DNA from: Clostridium grantii DSM 8605
GTDB lineage: Bacteria > Bacillota > Clostridia > Clostridiales > Clostridiaceae
Direction: 5' to 3'
DNA: 64,000 nucleotides
Assembly (NCBI RefSeq): GCF_900129965.1
Contig: NZ_FQXM01000005.1
Location: forward strand, 186,001-250,000
The notes below the pieces were generated by a model. The model was not told the origin of the DNA. It searched no databases and saw only the letters and a list, made by a program, of their open reading frames with translations. Made by a program: the position numbers and the translations under genes. Of the stretch, positions 51,758 through 60,991 are shown one piece after another (positions within the stretch are counted from its first letter, which is position 1; each line of letters starts with the position of its first letter).

Positions 51758-53551
51758 TTAATAAATATCAGAAAACTCAATACTAATACTATCTACATTA
51801 CTAAGCACTGAATTACTTCTATCAATAAAAGAAGTACCAAGTTCGCTTTTCATAAGAGGAAAATAAAGCCTAAATTCACTTCCCTTTTGTAATTCGCTAG
51901 AAACAGCTATTCTACCCATTTGCATTTCCGTTAAAGATTTAACCAAAGATAATCCTATACCACTTCCTTCGCTAATGCGAGTAAAAGACTTGTCTACTTG
52001 TCTAAATCTTTCGAAGATAATCTTTTGCTTATTTAAAGGAATACCTATTCCCGTATCTTTAACTGTAATACAAGCATAATTATTAACAGCAGCAACTGAT
52101 ACAGAAATTTTACCGCCAGTAGGTGTGAATTTTATAGCATTAGATAATAAATTTAATATTATTCTTTCTATTTTTTCCTCATCACAAATTATAAAAAGTT
52201 CATTTGATTCTTTGGTGAATTCAAAGCTTAATTTATTTTCTTTCATATAGTGTTTTACGGAAAAACATATATTTTTTACCAAGCTTACTATATTATGAGG
52301 AACTAAAGTAAGCTTAAGAAAGCCAGAATCTATTTTTGTTATATCTATCATATTATTGGATAATTTCAATAATCTATAGGAATTTTTCTTGATTATTTTT
52401 CTATATTCTTCATTTTTATTTATATAGGTATTTAAATCATTTGTTTTAGAATAAAGTTCTAGAACCTGTAAGGCACTTATTATAACATTTAATGGAGTTA
52501 GAAATTCATGAGACATATTAGAGAAAAAATCTGTTTTTAATTTATCATAAGAAATAGCTTCATTAAGTAATTGGCTATACTCATCAGCCTTATTCTTATA
52601 TTCCAAGGTTCTAATCATAACTAAAAATCCATTATAATCATCAAATATATACTTATTTACACCAATCAAGGTGTTAACTACTTTATTAGTATCTTTTCTA
52701 ATCAATTTTATCTCAGAAAAAGGGATATCTTCTCCACTACTTATATGATCTAAAATTTTTCTGAATTTTTCTAAATCAGAAGAGTGAACACTAAATAAAT
52801 CCTTTTGATTAATGCCAATTAAATCAGTGATTTTTGGTAAATTAAAAAAAAGTTGAGCTGCTTTGTTGGCAAAAGTTATCTTACCATCTACCATAACATA
52901 AAGAATATCTGGAAGATAATCCAGTAGTATTTTATATTTTTCTCTACTTTCTTTATAAATCATATTCATTTTTTTCAATTCTATATTTTTTTCTTTTATT
53001 TTACTTTCTAGAAGCTTATTTGAAGTTCTAAGAATACATCTTTGCTTTTTCTGAAGTAAAGATGTGTAATCTTTTTTTAATATAGTTGAAATAAATTGAG
53101 TAATCAAATTCTTATAGCTCTCAAGTTTATCTTCAGACACTATGGTTATTTCCTTTAAAGCTTCAAAATATTCCTTTTCATTGAAACCATAAAAATCACA
53201 TTTCTTCTTATAAAAATCTAAATCAGGCTTTTCAGTAAAAAATTGTCCCAGTTGTATATAACCAATTATGTTCTTACATAATATTATGGGAACAGATAAA
53301 TTACTTAAACCAAGGTGGCACTTAGGACTTTTATCAATACTGCATGCTAAAAGATGTTTATTATTAGAGCATATGTGGTTTAAAGTTGGACATTTTCTGT
53401 GAAAATTTTTACATAATTTGCTATTGGGGGATTCTATAATTATATCTCCGTGAACATTTATAACAAAAATAGTTATATCAGTAATTTTACTTAAATTATC
53501 TATCATTGAGCTTATAGCCTGCATATCAATAAGTTCGTCAAGTTTATACAT
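51758..53551 (-). CDS. Sensor histidine kinase with PocR-type ligand domain and PAS
   Basis: 597 residues. PocR-type sensor at about 5-165, Cys-rich (CKNFHRKCP, CSNNKHLLACSIDKSPKCHLG). Coiled coil, a PAS domain at about 205-315, HisKA with the phospho-His in FSNMSHEFLTPLNVIISALQ, and HATPase_c (NLLSNAIKFTPTGG, DTGIGIPLNKQ, GSGIGLSLVKSL). No membrane helix, so it is cytosolic. PocR domains bind small hydrocarbons/alcohols or metals in related proteins. No partner regulator gene adjoins. Confidence 0.9.
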   Translation of the reverse strand: MYKLDELIDMQAISSMIDNLSKITDITIFVINVHGDIIIESPNSKLCKNFHRKCPTLNHICSNNKHLLACSIDKSPKCHLGLSNLSVPIILCKNIIGYIQLGQFFTEKPDLDFYKKKCDFYGFNEKEYFEALKEITIVSEDKLESYKNLITQFISTILKKDYTSLLQKKQRCILRTSNKLLESKIKEKNIELKKMNMIYKESREKYKILLDYLPDILYVMVDGKITFANKAAQLFFNLPKITDLIGINQKDLFSVHSSDLEKFRKILDHISSGEDIPFSEIKLIRKDTNKVVNTLIGVNKYIFDDYNGFLVMIRTLEYKNKADEYSQLLNEAISYDKLKTDFFSNMSHEFLTPLNVIISALQVLELYSKTNDLNTYINKNEEYRKIIKKNSYRLLKLSNNMIDITKIDSGFLKLTLVPHNIVSLVKNICFSVKHYMKENKLSFEFTKESNELFIICDEEKIERIILNLLSNAIKFTPTGGKISVSVAAVNNYACITVKDTGIGIPLNKQKIIFERFRQVDKSFTRISEGSGIGLSLVKSLTEMQMGRIAVSSELQKGSEFRLYFPLMKSELGTSFIDRSNSVLSNVDSISIEFSDIY

Positions 53552-53668
53552 GTTTACACCACACTAAGAAAGAATTTTGTTGTAATAATATATTTAATAT
53601 ACCAGTATTATATCAAATATACTCATTAATTGGAATAATTTTGTTCATTAAACAACAAAATTCTAAAT

Positions 53669-53712
53669 TATTTATTAATTAGTATTTATTAATTAGTATT
53701 TATTAATTAGTA
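53669..53712. repeat. 14-bp AT-rich tandem repeat upstream of uvsE
   Basis: TATTTATTAATTAG recurs three times in exact tandem, then decays. It is 65 bp before the uvsE start. Could be an UP-like element or simple slippage. Confidence 0.7.
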
Positions 53713-53776
53713 TTTATTATTTATTGATTAGAAAATAATTAAATGATAAAATTATTACCAAGAAAGTAGGGATATT

Positions 53777-54694
53777 ATGATTAAAAAAATAGGATATGCA
53801 TGTATTAATGTAAACTTAAAACCAAGAGGATTTAAAGAATGTAGATTAAGTTCAGTTTATAAATATGGTATAGATTACTTAAGAGAGAAAATTATCAATA
53901 ACCTTCAATTAACAAAAGACATTTTAGAATGGAATATAAAAAATGATATATACATGTATAGAGTCACTAGCACCTTGCTACCATTAGTTACCCATCCAGA
54001 TATTATAAGGGATTTTCAGTGGCGTTGGCAAAAGGATGAAGAAATATGTGGGTATATGAATGAAATCAAAGATGTAGTGGAAAAAAACAATATAAGATTA
54101 TCCATGCATCCAGATCAATTCACAGTGCTCAATAGTTTAAATCCAAAAGTAGTAGAAAATAGTTTTGAATATTTGAAATATCATTACCAAGTTTTAGAAA
54201 AATTAGCAGGTAAAGATATTATAATTCACACAGGGGGAGTTTACGGGGATAAACAAGCTTCTATGGATAGATTTATAGAAAACTACGGAAAACTAGATGA
54301 AAATATAAAGAAAATGCTTAGATTAGAAAATGATGATGTTTCTTATAGGGTACAAGATGTTCTTTATATTAGTGAAAAATGTGGCATACCTATAGTGCTA
54401 GATATTCATCATCATAATTGTAATTATGAACTAGCATTAACACACAATCATATTGAAAGAATCAAAAACTCTTGGAAATCAACAGGATTAATCCCTAAAA
54501 TGCATATAAGTAGTGGGAAAACTGGCATAAATGATAAAAAACATAGTGATTATGTGAAGTGTGAAGATTTGGCTAATTTAAAAAGCTTGCTTATAGATAT
54601 AGATATTGATTTAATGGTGGAAGCCAAAATGAAAGATGAAGCTGCGCTTGAAATAATGAAATGCAAAGAACAAGAAAAAAACACTATCAAATAG
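53777..54694 (+). CDS. uvsE: UV damage endonuclease UvsE
   Basis: 305 residues with the UvdE/UvsE TIM-barrel pattern: IGYACINVNL at the start, RLSMHPDQFTVLNS, IIIHTGGVYGDK, IPIVLDIHHHNCN and LMVEAKMKDEA. His/Glu/Asp residues bind three metals. The enzyme nicks DNA 5' to cyclobutane dimers and 6-4 products without other factors. Common in spore-formers. The terminator lies over its last codons. Confidence 0.94.
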   Translation: MIKKIGYACINVNLKPRGFKECRLSSVYKYGIDYLREKIINNLQLTKDILEWNIKNDIYMYRVTSTLLPLVTHPDIIRDFQWRWQKDEEICGYMNEIKDVVEKNNIRLSMHPDQFTVLNSLNPKVVENSFEYLKYHYQVLEKLAGKDIIIHTGGVYGDKQASMDRFIENYGKLDENIKKMLRLENDDVSYRVQDVLYISEKCGIPIVLDIHHHNCNYELALTHNHIERIKNSWKSTGLIPKMHISSGKTGINDKKHSDYVKCEDLANLKSLLIDIDIDLMVEAKMKDEAALEIMKCKEQEKNTIK

Positions 54695-54710
54695 GTAGTG
54701 TTTTTGTTTT
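54678..54710 (+). terminator. Terminator overlapping the uvsE stop
   Basis: AAACACTA and TAGTGTTT arms, then TTGTTTT. Confidence 0.8.
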
Positions 54711-55306
54711 AAAGTAAAACCTTTCTTATAACTCTTCAAAATAAATACCTCCTTGGATAAAGTAAAACCTTTACTACAAATTATACCAAATAAAACCAAA
54801 AAAAGGCTAGTTTAATTGTGAATTTATTGCATATTTATAAAAAATAGATTTATTAAGCAACAGGCTCCATTTTTTAATGGAAATCTCTCAACTATTTGCC
54901 ACTTTAAATTCAATCTTATTCCAAGGCATTATATTCCATATTTGTAGACAAAACAATAGAAGTATTTGTATCTTCAATTTGTTGAAGCTTATTTATAAAA
55001 GATTCTAATTCTGAAATCTCACGAAAACAAGCTTTAATTATCATACAACAGATTATCATTTTCAGTATATCATATTGTTAAACGCAGTAGAACAAAATAA
55101 ACTCAAATTATCAATTTAATAATATAAAGTTTTAAAATCTTTTAGTTTAATAAAAAAAAAGAAACGGGAATTGACTAATTAAAATTAGGAAATTTGGTTA
55201 ATATATTCACAAAGGTAAAGTGGAGTGATATTATAAAGATAGAGACAGTTTAAAGGCAAGTGGATAGTGGATAGTTAGTGGTTAAATATAAGAATAAAAA
55301 AAAGAG
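54711..55306. other. About 600-bp gap with a regulator relic
   Basis: Besides the Lrp/AsnC relic (54916-55059), only AT-rich sequence is seen. Two AGTAAAACCTTT copies occur at 54713 and 54761. GTGGATAGTGGATAGTTAGTGG is seen near 55260 just before the decarboxylase operon; no clear promoter was identified. Confidence 0.55.
54916..55059 (-). pseudogene. Relic of an Lrp/AsnC-type regulator (C-terminal)
   Basis: The minus frame reads IIKACFREISELESFINKLQ then QIEDTNTSIVLSTNMEYNAL and a stop. It matches the RAM-domain end of Lrp/AsnC regulators (ELExFxxKLxxIxxTxTSIVLST). An in-frame stop lies 7 codons before the first Met. The HTH half is lost. Confidence 0.75.
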
Positions 55307-55315
55307 GTGACTATT

Positions 55316-56803
55316 ATGAATAAACTAAAAATAACAGAAACCGTTCTCAGAGATGGGCATCAAAGTCAAATAGCTACAAGGCTAAAAATAGAGGAAATTC
55401 TTCCTATAGTAGAGACTATGGATGAAGTTGGATATTATGCTATGGAAGTTTGGGGAGGAGCCACTTTTGATGTTTGTTTAAGATATTTAAATGAAAATCC
55501 TTGGGAAAGGCTTAGATTAATAAAAGAAAAAGCTAAAAAAACAAATCTGCAAATGTTATTAAGAGGACAAAATCTTTTGGGTTATAAGCATTATTCTAAT
55601 GATATAGTTGAAAGATTTATTCAAAAATCCATTTATAATGGAATAGATATTATTAGAGTTTTTGATGCTTTGAATGATGTTAGAAATTTAAAGAAATCAA
55701 TAGAAGTTATTAAAAAAGAGCAAGCCCATTGTCAATGTGCTATTTCTTATACAACTAGCAAAATTCATACTATTGATTATTATACAAAGCTAGCCAAGAC
55801 CATGGAAGATATGGGAGCGGATTCTATTTGTATAAAGGATATGGCAGGAATTTTAACTCCTGATAATGCTTTTGAATTAATTTCGCAGTTGAAGAGTAGT
55901 ATAAAGGTACCCATTGAGTTACATGGACATTGTACAAGTGGCATTATTGAAATGACTTATATGAAAGCTATAGAAGCAGAGGTAGATATAGTAGACACTG
56001 CTATATCAGCATTTTCATCAGGAACCTCTCAGCCTTGTACAGAATCTTTAAATGAAGTGTTTAAAAATAATGAAAGAGCTTTAAATTTAAACGAAGAAAA
56101 AATGAAAAAAGTAGCAGCGCATTTTTCTAGGGTAAAAGAAAAGTATATAGAAGATGGAACTTTTAATCCTAGAGTTATGAAAATAGAGCCTCAAATATTA
56201 GAATACCAAGTTCCAGGAGGAATGCTTTCAAACTTATTATCACAACTAAAAGCTCAAAATGCAGAAAATAGATATGAAGAGGTATTGAATGAAATACCAA
56301 GAGTAAGAGAAGATTTAGGCTTTCCGCCACTAGTTACTCCATTAAGTCAAATGGTTGGAACTCAATCAGTATTTAATGTTTTAATAGGGGAAAGGTACAA
56401 GATGATTCCTAAAGAAATAAAGGATTACGTTAAAGGATTTTATGGACGAGCTCCTGTACCAATAAAGGAAGAAATAAAAAAGAAAATAATCGGGGAAGGA
56501 GTCACCATTGATTATTGCCCTGCAGATAAAATAGAACCAATGTATGAGAAAACAAAAAAGGAAATAGAAGATTTAACACAAGAAGAAGAAATGATCCTAG
56601 CTTATGCAATATTTCCAGATGTGACAAGAACATATTTAGAAAATCAGAAAAAACAGATAAAAGAAAATATTAAGGAAAACATTAAAGAAAACATTAAAGA
56701 AAACATTAAAGAAAACATTAAAGAAAACATTAAAAATAACATGAAAAATAACATTGAAGATAATGTTGAAGAGGATACTTATTATATTGAAATTGTAATG
56801 TGA
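55316..56803 (+). CDS. oadA: Oxaloacetate decarboxylase alpha-type carboxyltransferase subunit, no biotin domain
   Basis: 495 residues. HMGL-like TIM barrel: TETVLRDGHQSQIATRLK at the start, LRGQNLLGYKHY, IKDMAGILTP (catalytic Lys), ELHGHCTSG (metal His), then the conserved CPG/PYC-OADA domain (EILEYQVPGGMLSNL, FYGRAPVP). It removes carboxylate from oxaloacetate (or a related acid) and passes it to biotin. The usual C-terminal biotinyl domain is missing; the gene ends in a KENI repeat tail, and a separate biotin protein follows. ATG at 55316 has GAGGTG 8 bp upstream; the GTG at 55307 is inside it. Confidence 0.9.
   Translation: MNKLKITETVLRDGHQSQIATRLKIEEILPIVETMDEVGYYAMEVWGGATFDVCLRYLNENPWERLRLIKEKAKKTNLQMLLRGQNLLGYKHYSNDIVERFIQKSIYNGIDIIRVFDALNDVRNLKKSIEVIKKEQAHCQCAISYTTSKIHTIDYYTKLAKTMEDMGADSICIKDMAGILTPDNAFELISQLKSSIKVPIELHGHCTSGIIEMTYMKAIEAEVDIVDTAISAFSSGTSQPCTESLNEVFKNNERALNLNEEKMKKVAAHFSRVKEKYIEDGTFNPRVMKIEPQILEYQVPGGMLSNLLSQLKAQNAENRYEEVLNEIPRVREDLGFPPLVTPLSQMVGTQSVFNVLIGERYKMIPKEIKDYVKGFYGRAPVPIKEEIKKKIIGEGVTIDYCPADKIEPMYEKTKKEIEDLTQEEEMILAYAIFPDVTRTYLENQKKQIKENIKENIKENIKENIKENIKENIKNNMKNNIEDNVEEDTYYIEIVM
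56660..56731 (+). repeat. Six 12-bp tandem repeats coding for KENI
   Basis: AAAGAAAACATT-type units, four of them identical, encode six KENI units at the end of the OadA-like protein. KNNM, KNNI and EDNV follow as diverged units. A charged, likely helical tail. Confidence 0.9.
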
Positions 56804-56841
56804 TTTTTATAATCATATAGATAAAAGAAAGGAAGAAAGCA

Positions 56842-57144
56842 ATGAAAGAATATATAACCATTATTGAAGCTTTAAAAATAACGGCTATTTGCATGGGTAT
56901 TGTATTTGTAACCCTTTACGTCATTTCCTTGATTATAGGATTATTTAAAATAATTTTTTCAGAAAAAAAGGAAAAATCACAGGTTACAGAAATAGAAAAA
57001 GTTAAAGGGAAAGAAGAAAAAATCATTGGTAAAGCTGTGACAGATGAAGAAGTAATAGTAGCTATAACGGCTGCAATTAATATGAGTAATGAGAAGAAGA
57101 ATAGTAAGTTTAGGATAGTGTCTATGAGGGAAGTTGGGGAGTAG
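56842..57144 (+). CDS. oadG: Na+-pumping decarboxylase gamma subunit
   Basis: 100 residues, one N-terminal membrane helix (ALKITAICMGIVFVTLYVISLIIG) and a charged cytoplasmic tail ending in an OadG_gamma-like segment VIVAITAAINMS. It anchors the alpha subunit to the beta pump and speeds assembly. RBS AAAGGAAG. Confidence 0.85.
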   Translation: MKEYITIIEALKITAICMGIVFVTLYVISLIIGLFKIIFSEKKEKSQVTEIEKVKGKEEKIIGKAVTDEEVIVAITAAINMSNEKKNSKFRIVSMREVGE

Positions 57145-57192
57145 AAAGTTTAAAATGATAACCAATTAACAACCTAAAAAGGAGAGAGTTGA

Positions 57193-57567
57193 ATGAAAAA
57201 ATATAAAGTGAAATTAAACGGTAAGGTATATGAGGTAGAGGTAGAAGAAATGGAAGTAACTTCTGAGCCAGCAACTTTTAATGGGGATGAGGATAAGCAG
57301 AAAGAAAAGGAAAAGCAGAGTGAAGTAGCAGCTACTAATTCTGTTGAGGGGGAAGAAATTTTGGCTCCTCTCCCGGGGAATATTTTAGAGGTTAAAGTAA
57401 AAGAAGGGGATAGTGTAAAAAAAGGCCAGATTCTTTTTATACTTGAAGCAATGAAACTTGAAAATGAGATTGTAGCCTCAAATGATGGTATTGTTGGAAG
57501 AATTCTTGTGAATAAAGGTGGAACCGTTGTTACGGGAGAATGTTTGGGGGTTTTGAAGAGAAACTAA
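57193..57567 (+). CDS. Biotin carboxyl carrier protein of the decarboxylase
   Basis: 124 residues. An N-terminal part (KKYKVKLNGKVYEVEVEEM), a charged linker, then a biotinyl domain with the biotinylation Lys in EAMKLEN. It replaces the biotinyl domain missing from the alpha subunit, as in GcdC/MmdC-type pumps. Good RBS (AAAGGAGA). Confidence 0.92.
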   Translation: MKKYKVKLNGKVYEVEVEEMEVTSEPATFNGDEDKQKEKEKQSEVAATNSVEGEEILAPLPGNILEVKVKEGDSVKKGQILFILEAMKLENEIVASNDGIVGRILVNKGGTVVTGECLGVLKRN

Positions 57568-57626
57568 AAATGGACAATCTGAAAATAGCAACATAAAAAA
57601 TAATAAAGTAGAGAGGAATTAAAAAC

Positions 57627-58730
57627 ATGTTACTAGATTTTTTAAATAGTGTAGGGTTTATGGCGCTTGGATGGCAACAAATTTTGATGATTGGAATAGC
57701 ATGCTTTTTCTTATATTTAGCTATTAAGAAACAATACGAGCCTTACCTTTTATTACCTATAGCTTTCGGCATGTTAATGGTGAATTTGCCTAATACTGGA
57801 TTGATGGATGAAGGAGGGCTATTTCATTATTTATATATGGGAACAAAGCTTGGAATTTATCCTCCTATAATATTTTTATGTGTGGGTGTTTGTACAGATT
57901 TTGCACCTTTGATTGCAAATCCTAAAAGTATATTACTTGGTGCGGCGGCTCAGTTTGGTATATTTTTTGCTTTTATAGGGGCTATATTGTTGGGGTTTGA
58001 TGGAGCGGCTGCTGCAGCTATTGGAATTATAGGGGGAGCGGATGGCCCCACGGCAATTTATTTAACTTCAAAACTTGCACCGGATTTATTAGGTCCTATT
58101 GCACTAGCAGCTTATTCTTATATGGCTTTGGTGCCAATAATTCAACCTCCAATAATAAAAGCTTTAACTACAAAAGAAGAAAGACAAATAAAAATGGAGC
58201 AATTAAGATTTGTATCAAAAAAGGAAAAAGTGGTTTTCCCTATTGTAGTTGCAATTTTTGTTATATTGCTACTTCCTTCTTCAGCTCCATTGATAAGTAT
58301 GTTAATGTTTGGAAATTTAATAAAAGAATCAGGGGTTGTACCTAAATTAGTAGAAACAGCTCAAAATTCTTTGATGTATATAGTTACAATATTTTTAGGA
58401 TTAACAGTAGGGGCTAAAGCCGATGCAGAAACTTTTTTAAATCCTACTACATTAAAAATAATTGCTCTAGGATTAATTGCTTTTGCGGTAGGAACAGCAT
58501 CAGGAGTACTATTTGGAAAATTAATGTGTAAGTTAACAAAAGGCAAAATTAATCCAATGATCGGTGCTGCAGGAGTATCAGCTGTACCAATGGCAGCTAG
58601 AGTAGTGCAAAAGGTAGGACAAGAAGAAAATCCTTCAAATTTCTTATTAATGCATGCCATGGGTCCCAATGTAGCGGGAGTAATAGGCTCAGCCGTAGCC
58701 GCAGGAGTGTTACTCAGTATATTTGGATAG
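57627..58730 (+). CDS. oadB: Na+-translocating decarboxylase beta subunit
   Basis: 367 residues, about ten hydrophobic helices, with the OadB/GcdB signature GGADGPTAIY (Asp needed for Na+ and H+) and SAVPMAARVVQ. It decarboxylates carboxybiotin and exports Na+. Last gene of the operon. It could belong to an oxaloacetate, methylmalonyl-CoA or glutaconyl-CoA pump; the alpha sequence favours oxaloacetate. Confidence 0.93.
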   Translation: MLLDFLNSVGFMALGWQQILMIGIACFFLYLAIKKQYEPYLLLPIAFGMLMVNLPNTGLMDEGGLFHYLYMGTKLGIYPPIIFLCVGVCTDFAPLIANPKSILLGAAAQFGIFFAFIGAILLGFDGAAAAAIGIIGGADGPTAIYLTSKLAPDLLGPIALAAYSYMALVPIIQPPIIKALTTKEERQIKMEQLRFVSKKEKVVFPIVVAIFVILLLPSSAPLISMLMFGNLIKESGVVPKLVETAQNSLMYIVTIFLGLTVGAKADAETFLNPTTLKIIALGLIAFAVGTASGVLFGKLMCKLTKGKINPMIGAAGVSAVPMAARVVQKVGQEENPSNFLLMHAMGPNVAGVIGSAVAAGVLLSIFG

Positions 58731-59156
58731 GGAAATATTTCCTATAAAAGAACAAATTTTGCTTTAATTAAAGCTTAAATTTAAGATAAATAAAAAATAT
58801 GTAATAATTCCATAAAAAATTTAGGAATTAGAATGATAAATTGTGAAAAAGGTGATATAATACTGATAGGCCCAGTTTTTTTATTGTACTAAATTAATTT
58901 TTATTGGGTAGAATACTTAGTGGATAGTGGACAGTGAATAGTGAACAAAGAACAGTAAATAATCACCTTTCCAACTCTTCCAACATACCAACTTACCACC
59001 TTACCAACTCACACAAAATACCGGCAAAGATAGCCTAGAAGTATAAAAGGTTTAACTTGAACTTCTATTCTAATCAAATATAAAATAAATCCTCAGATTA
59101 TCTGAGGGTTTATTTATTTTGTAGAAGAGCATATTCAGTTTTTCTTTTAGCTAAAT
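58731..59156. other. 426-bp gap after oadB
   Basis: No gene. It holds the small palindrome GGAAATATTTCC (58731), an AGTGGATAGTGGACAGTGAA tract (58919 on) that recurs near 55260 and 61880, a pyrimidine-rich ACCAACTTACCACC tract (58982 on), and the terminator-like hairpin at 59088-59120. Confidence 0.6.
59088..59120. terminator. Terminator of the minus-strand lipoprotein gene (bidirectional)
   Basis: CCTCAGAT and ATCTGAGG with outer AAATAAA/TTTATTT arms. Confidence 0.75.
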
Positions 59157-60815
59157 CTATCTTTTTTTATAATTATAAACTTTCCATTCGTCATCTACTA
59201 AGATTACAGAGTAAGTCCATTGGTAGTTCTTAATTTCTTCAACTCCATTTACAACTTTTTTTAAAGTTTCGTTTACGTCTACTTCTCCAGTTGTTTCTTT
59301 TATTCTTGTAGCTTTAACTTCAATATTTAAAAATTCTTCGTCAATAATATTTCTTTGAAACTTGGAGAGATAATCATATATAGGGCTGTTAGGGGCTATA
59401 TAATCTTTAACTAATTCATTTTCTTCATTTACATAATCTGCCCAAGCATTATCAAAATCAATTATCAAATTTGATATAATTTCTTCAGGTGAGGGTTCTT
59501 CAATTGTTAATTCCTTTGTTAATTCCTCAGTGATAGATTCTTTAACTTGGGTTTCAATATTGGGTAAGTATATTTTTTCTGCAGAGGAATTCTTATATGA
59601 ATAAACTAAATTCTTTCCTAGCAGCGAAATTTTTGAAACATTTTTGTCTATAAAAGTTGTTTCCTTATTGTTTGTATTATAGCTATGTAAATCCCCATTT
59701 TCAAGGGTAAAGTATAATAAATCTTCAGAACTTAGGATTTCTGATAAAGAAAGCTTTTCTAAATTGACTAAAGATACTTTTTCTTCTCCTAATAAATTAA
59801 CTTTATTAATATAAAATTTATTGTTACTATCTTCACTAGAATAAAAAATTTCATTTTCCCCAACACAAAAGTCTGTAACTTTGGTAGCTATTAATTTAGT
59901 TTTATCATCTTTATTTGAAACAAACAAATCTTTAGATATACTTGTATCATCTAAAATAAATAAATTGTTTTTTAATATTTTGATTTTATCAATGTTGAAA
60001 CCTCTAAAGATGGTTGAAGAATTTCCGGTTTTATCAATTTTAATTATCCTACTTAAACTATCTTTTTTTACATAATAAATTTCATTATTATAATAAAAGA
60101 TATTTTTATTTTCTGCTAAAGTATCAAAAGTAAAAGAATTTTGTTTTGTTAATAGCTTATCATCAATACTTAAAGAGTAAAGAAAATTTTCATCTTTATT
60201 TTCTTGGATGAAATAAATATTATCTTTAATAACATAAAGCAAAGAAGTTATATTTATAGATTTATCTACAGAAATTTCCTTTTTGGTTTTTTTATTAATA
60301 TCAACGACGAATATATTATTATTCTCTGCATAATAAATAATATTATCTTTTATAATCATATCTTTAAAATTATGTACACCATCTTCAAATTTGTAAGTCA
60401 TATCTTTCAGTGTATTTATATTTTCTAGGTTTTTCATTTCGCCGTAATGAAAGCTATAATCATTGTTATTATTTGCCCAATAAAATAATATATTTTCACT
60501 AATGGTAAAATCAATTATTTTTCCATTACTATCAATAATAGTAGTTGATTCCCCGGTGATTTCATTTATGGCTGAAATATTATCATCTTTATCAATATAA
60601 TATATACTTCCATCATAATAGTTAGAAGTAAAAGCATCTATTATTAAAGCACTGGTTTTTATAGAATTTAGATTTTGAGAATTCTCAGTAGTATTTTCCA
60701 TAGAGTTTTTATTAGATTCTTTAGTAGAAAAATTATTTAAATTATAATTTTTATTTATGTTACATCCAGTTATTAATACTGAACAGGTTATAAAAATAAT
60801 GAAGAGTTTTTTCAT
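59157..60815 (-). CDS. Lipoprotein with beta-propeller-like repeats (DUF5050-like)
   Basis: 552 residues. Lipoprotein signal (MKKLFIIFITCSVLITGC). A long domain of short repeats of the type [I/L]-Y-Y-[I/V]-[D/N]-K (SIYYIDKDDNISAINEITGE, NIFYYNNEIYYVKKDSLSRI, DLLYFTLENGDLHSYNTN), as in DUF5050 propeller proteins. A C-terminal domain of about 110 residues (ADYVNEENELVKDYIAPNSP, WTYSVILVDDEWKVYNYKKR) resembles an NTF2-like or TcaA-type module. Surface-exposed; function unknown. Confidence 0.78.
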   Translation of the reverse strand: MKKLFIIFITCSVLITGCNINKNYNLNNFSTKESNKNSMENTTENSQNLNSIKTSALIIDAFTSNYYDGSIYYIDKDDNISAINEITGESTTIIDSNGKIIDFTISENILFYWANNNNDYSFHYGEMKNLENINTLKDMTYKFEDGVHNFKDMIIKDNIIYYAENNNIFVVDINKKTKKEISVDKSINITSLLYVIKDNIYFIQENKDENFLYSLSIDDKLLTKQNSFTFDTLAENKNIFYYNNEIYYVKKDSLSRIIKIDKTGNSSTIFRGFNIDKIKILKNNLFILDDTSISKDLFVSNKDDKTKLIATKVTDFCVGENEIFYSSEDSNNKFYINKVNLLGEEKVSLVNLEKLSLSEILSSEDLLYFTLENGDLHSYNTNNKETTFIDKNVSKISLLGKNLVYSYKNSSAEKIYLPNIETQVKESITEELTKELTIEEPSPEEIISNLIIDFDNAWADYVNEENELVKDYIAPNSPIYDYLSKFQRNIIDEEFLNIEVKATRIKETTGEVDVNETLKKVVNGVEEIKNYQWTYSVILVDDEWKVYNYKKR

Positions 60816-60991
60816 AAAAGTATCATCCTTTCTTTACATATATCAATTTTACTATATTGTTTTAAATTATCATAACCATTTATTGTATTTTTATAAATAT
60901 AGAAAAAAATAAGTGAGGGAGGGAGATATTTTTCATGGATGGTGGTATAATTTAGTGGGGATTTGAAAAGTTGGAAAAGGGGGAGTATTAT

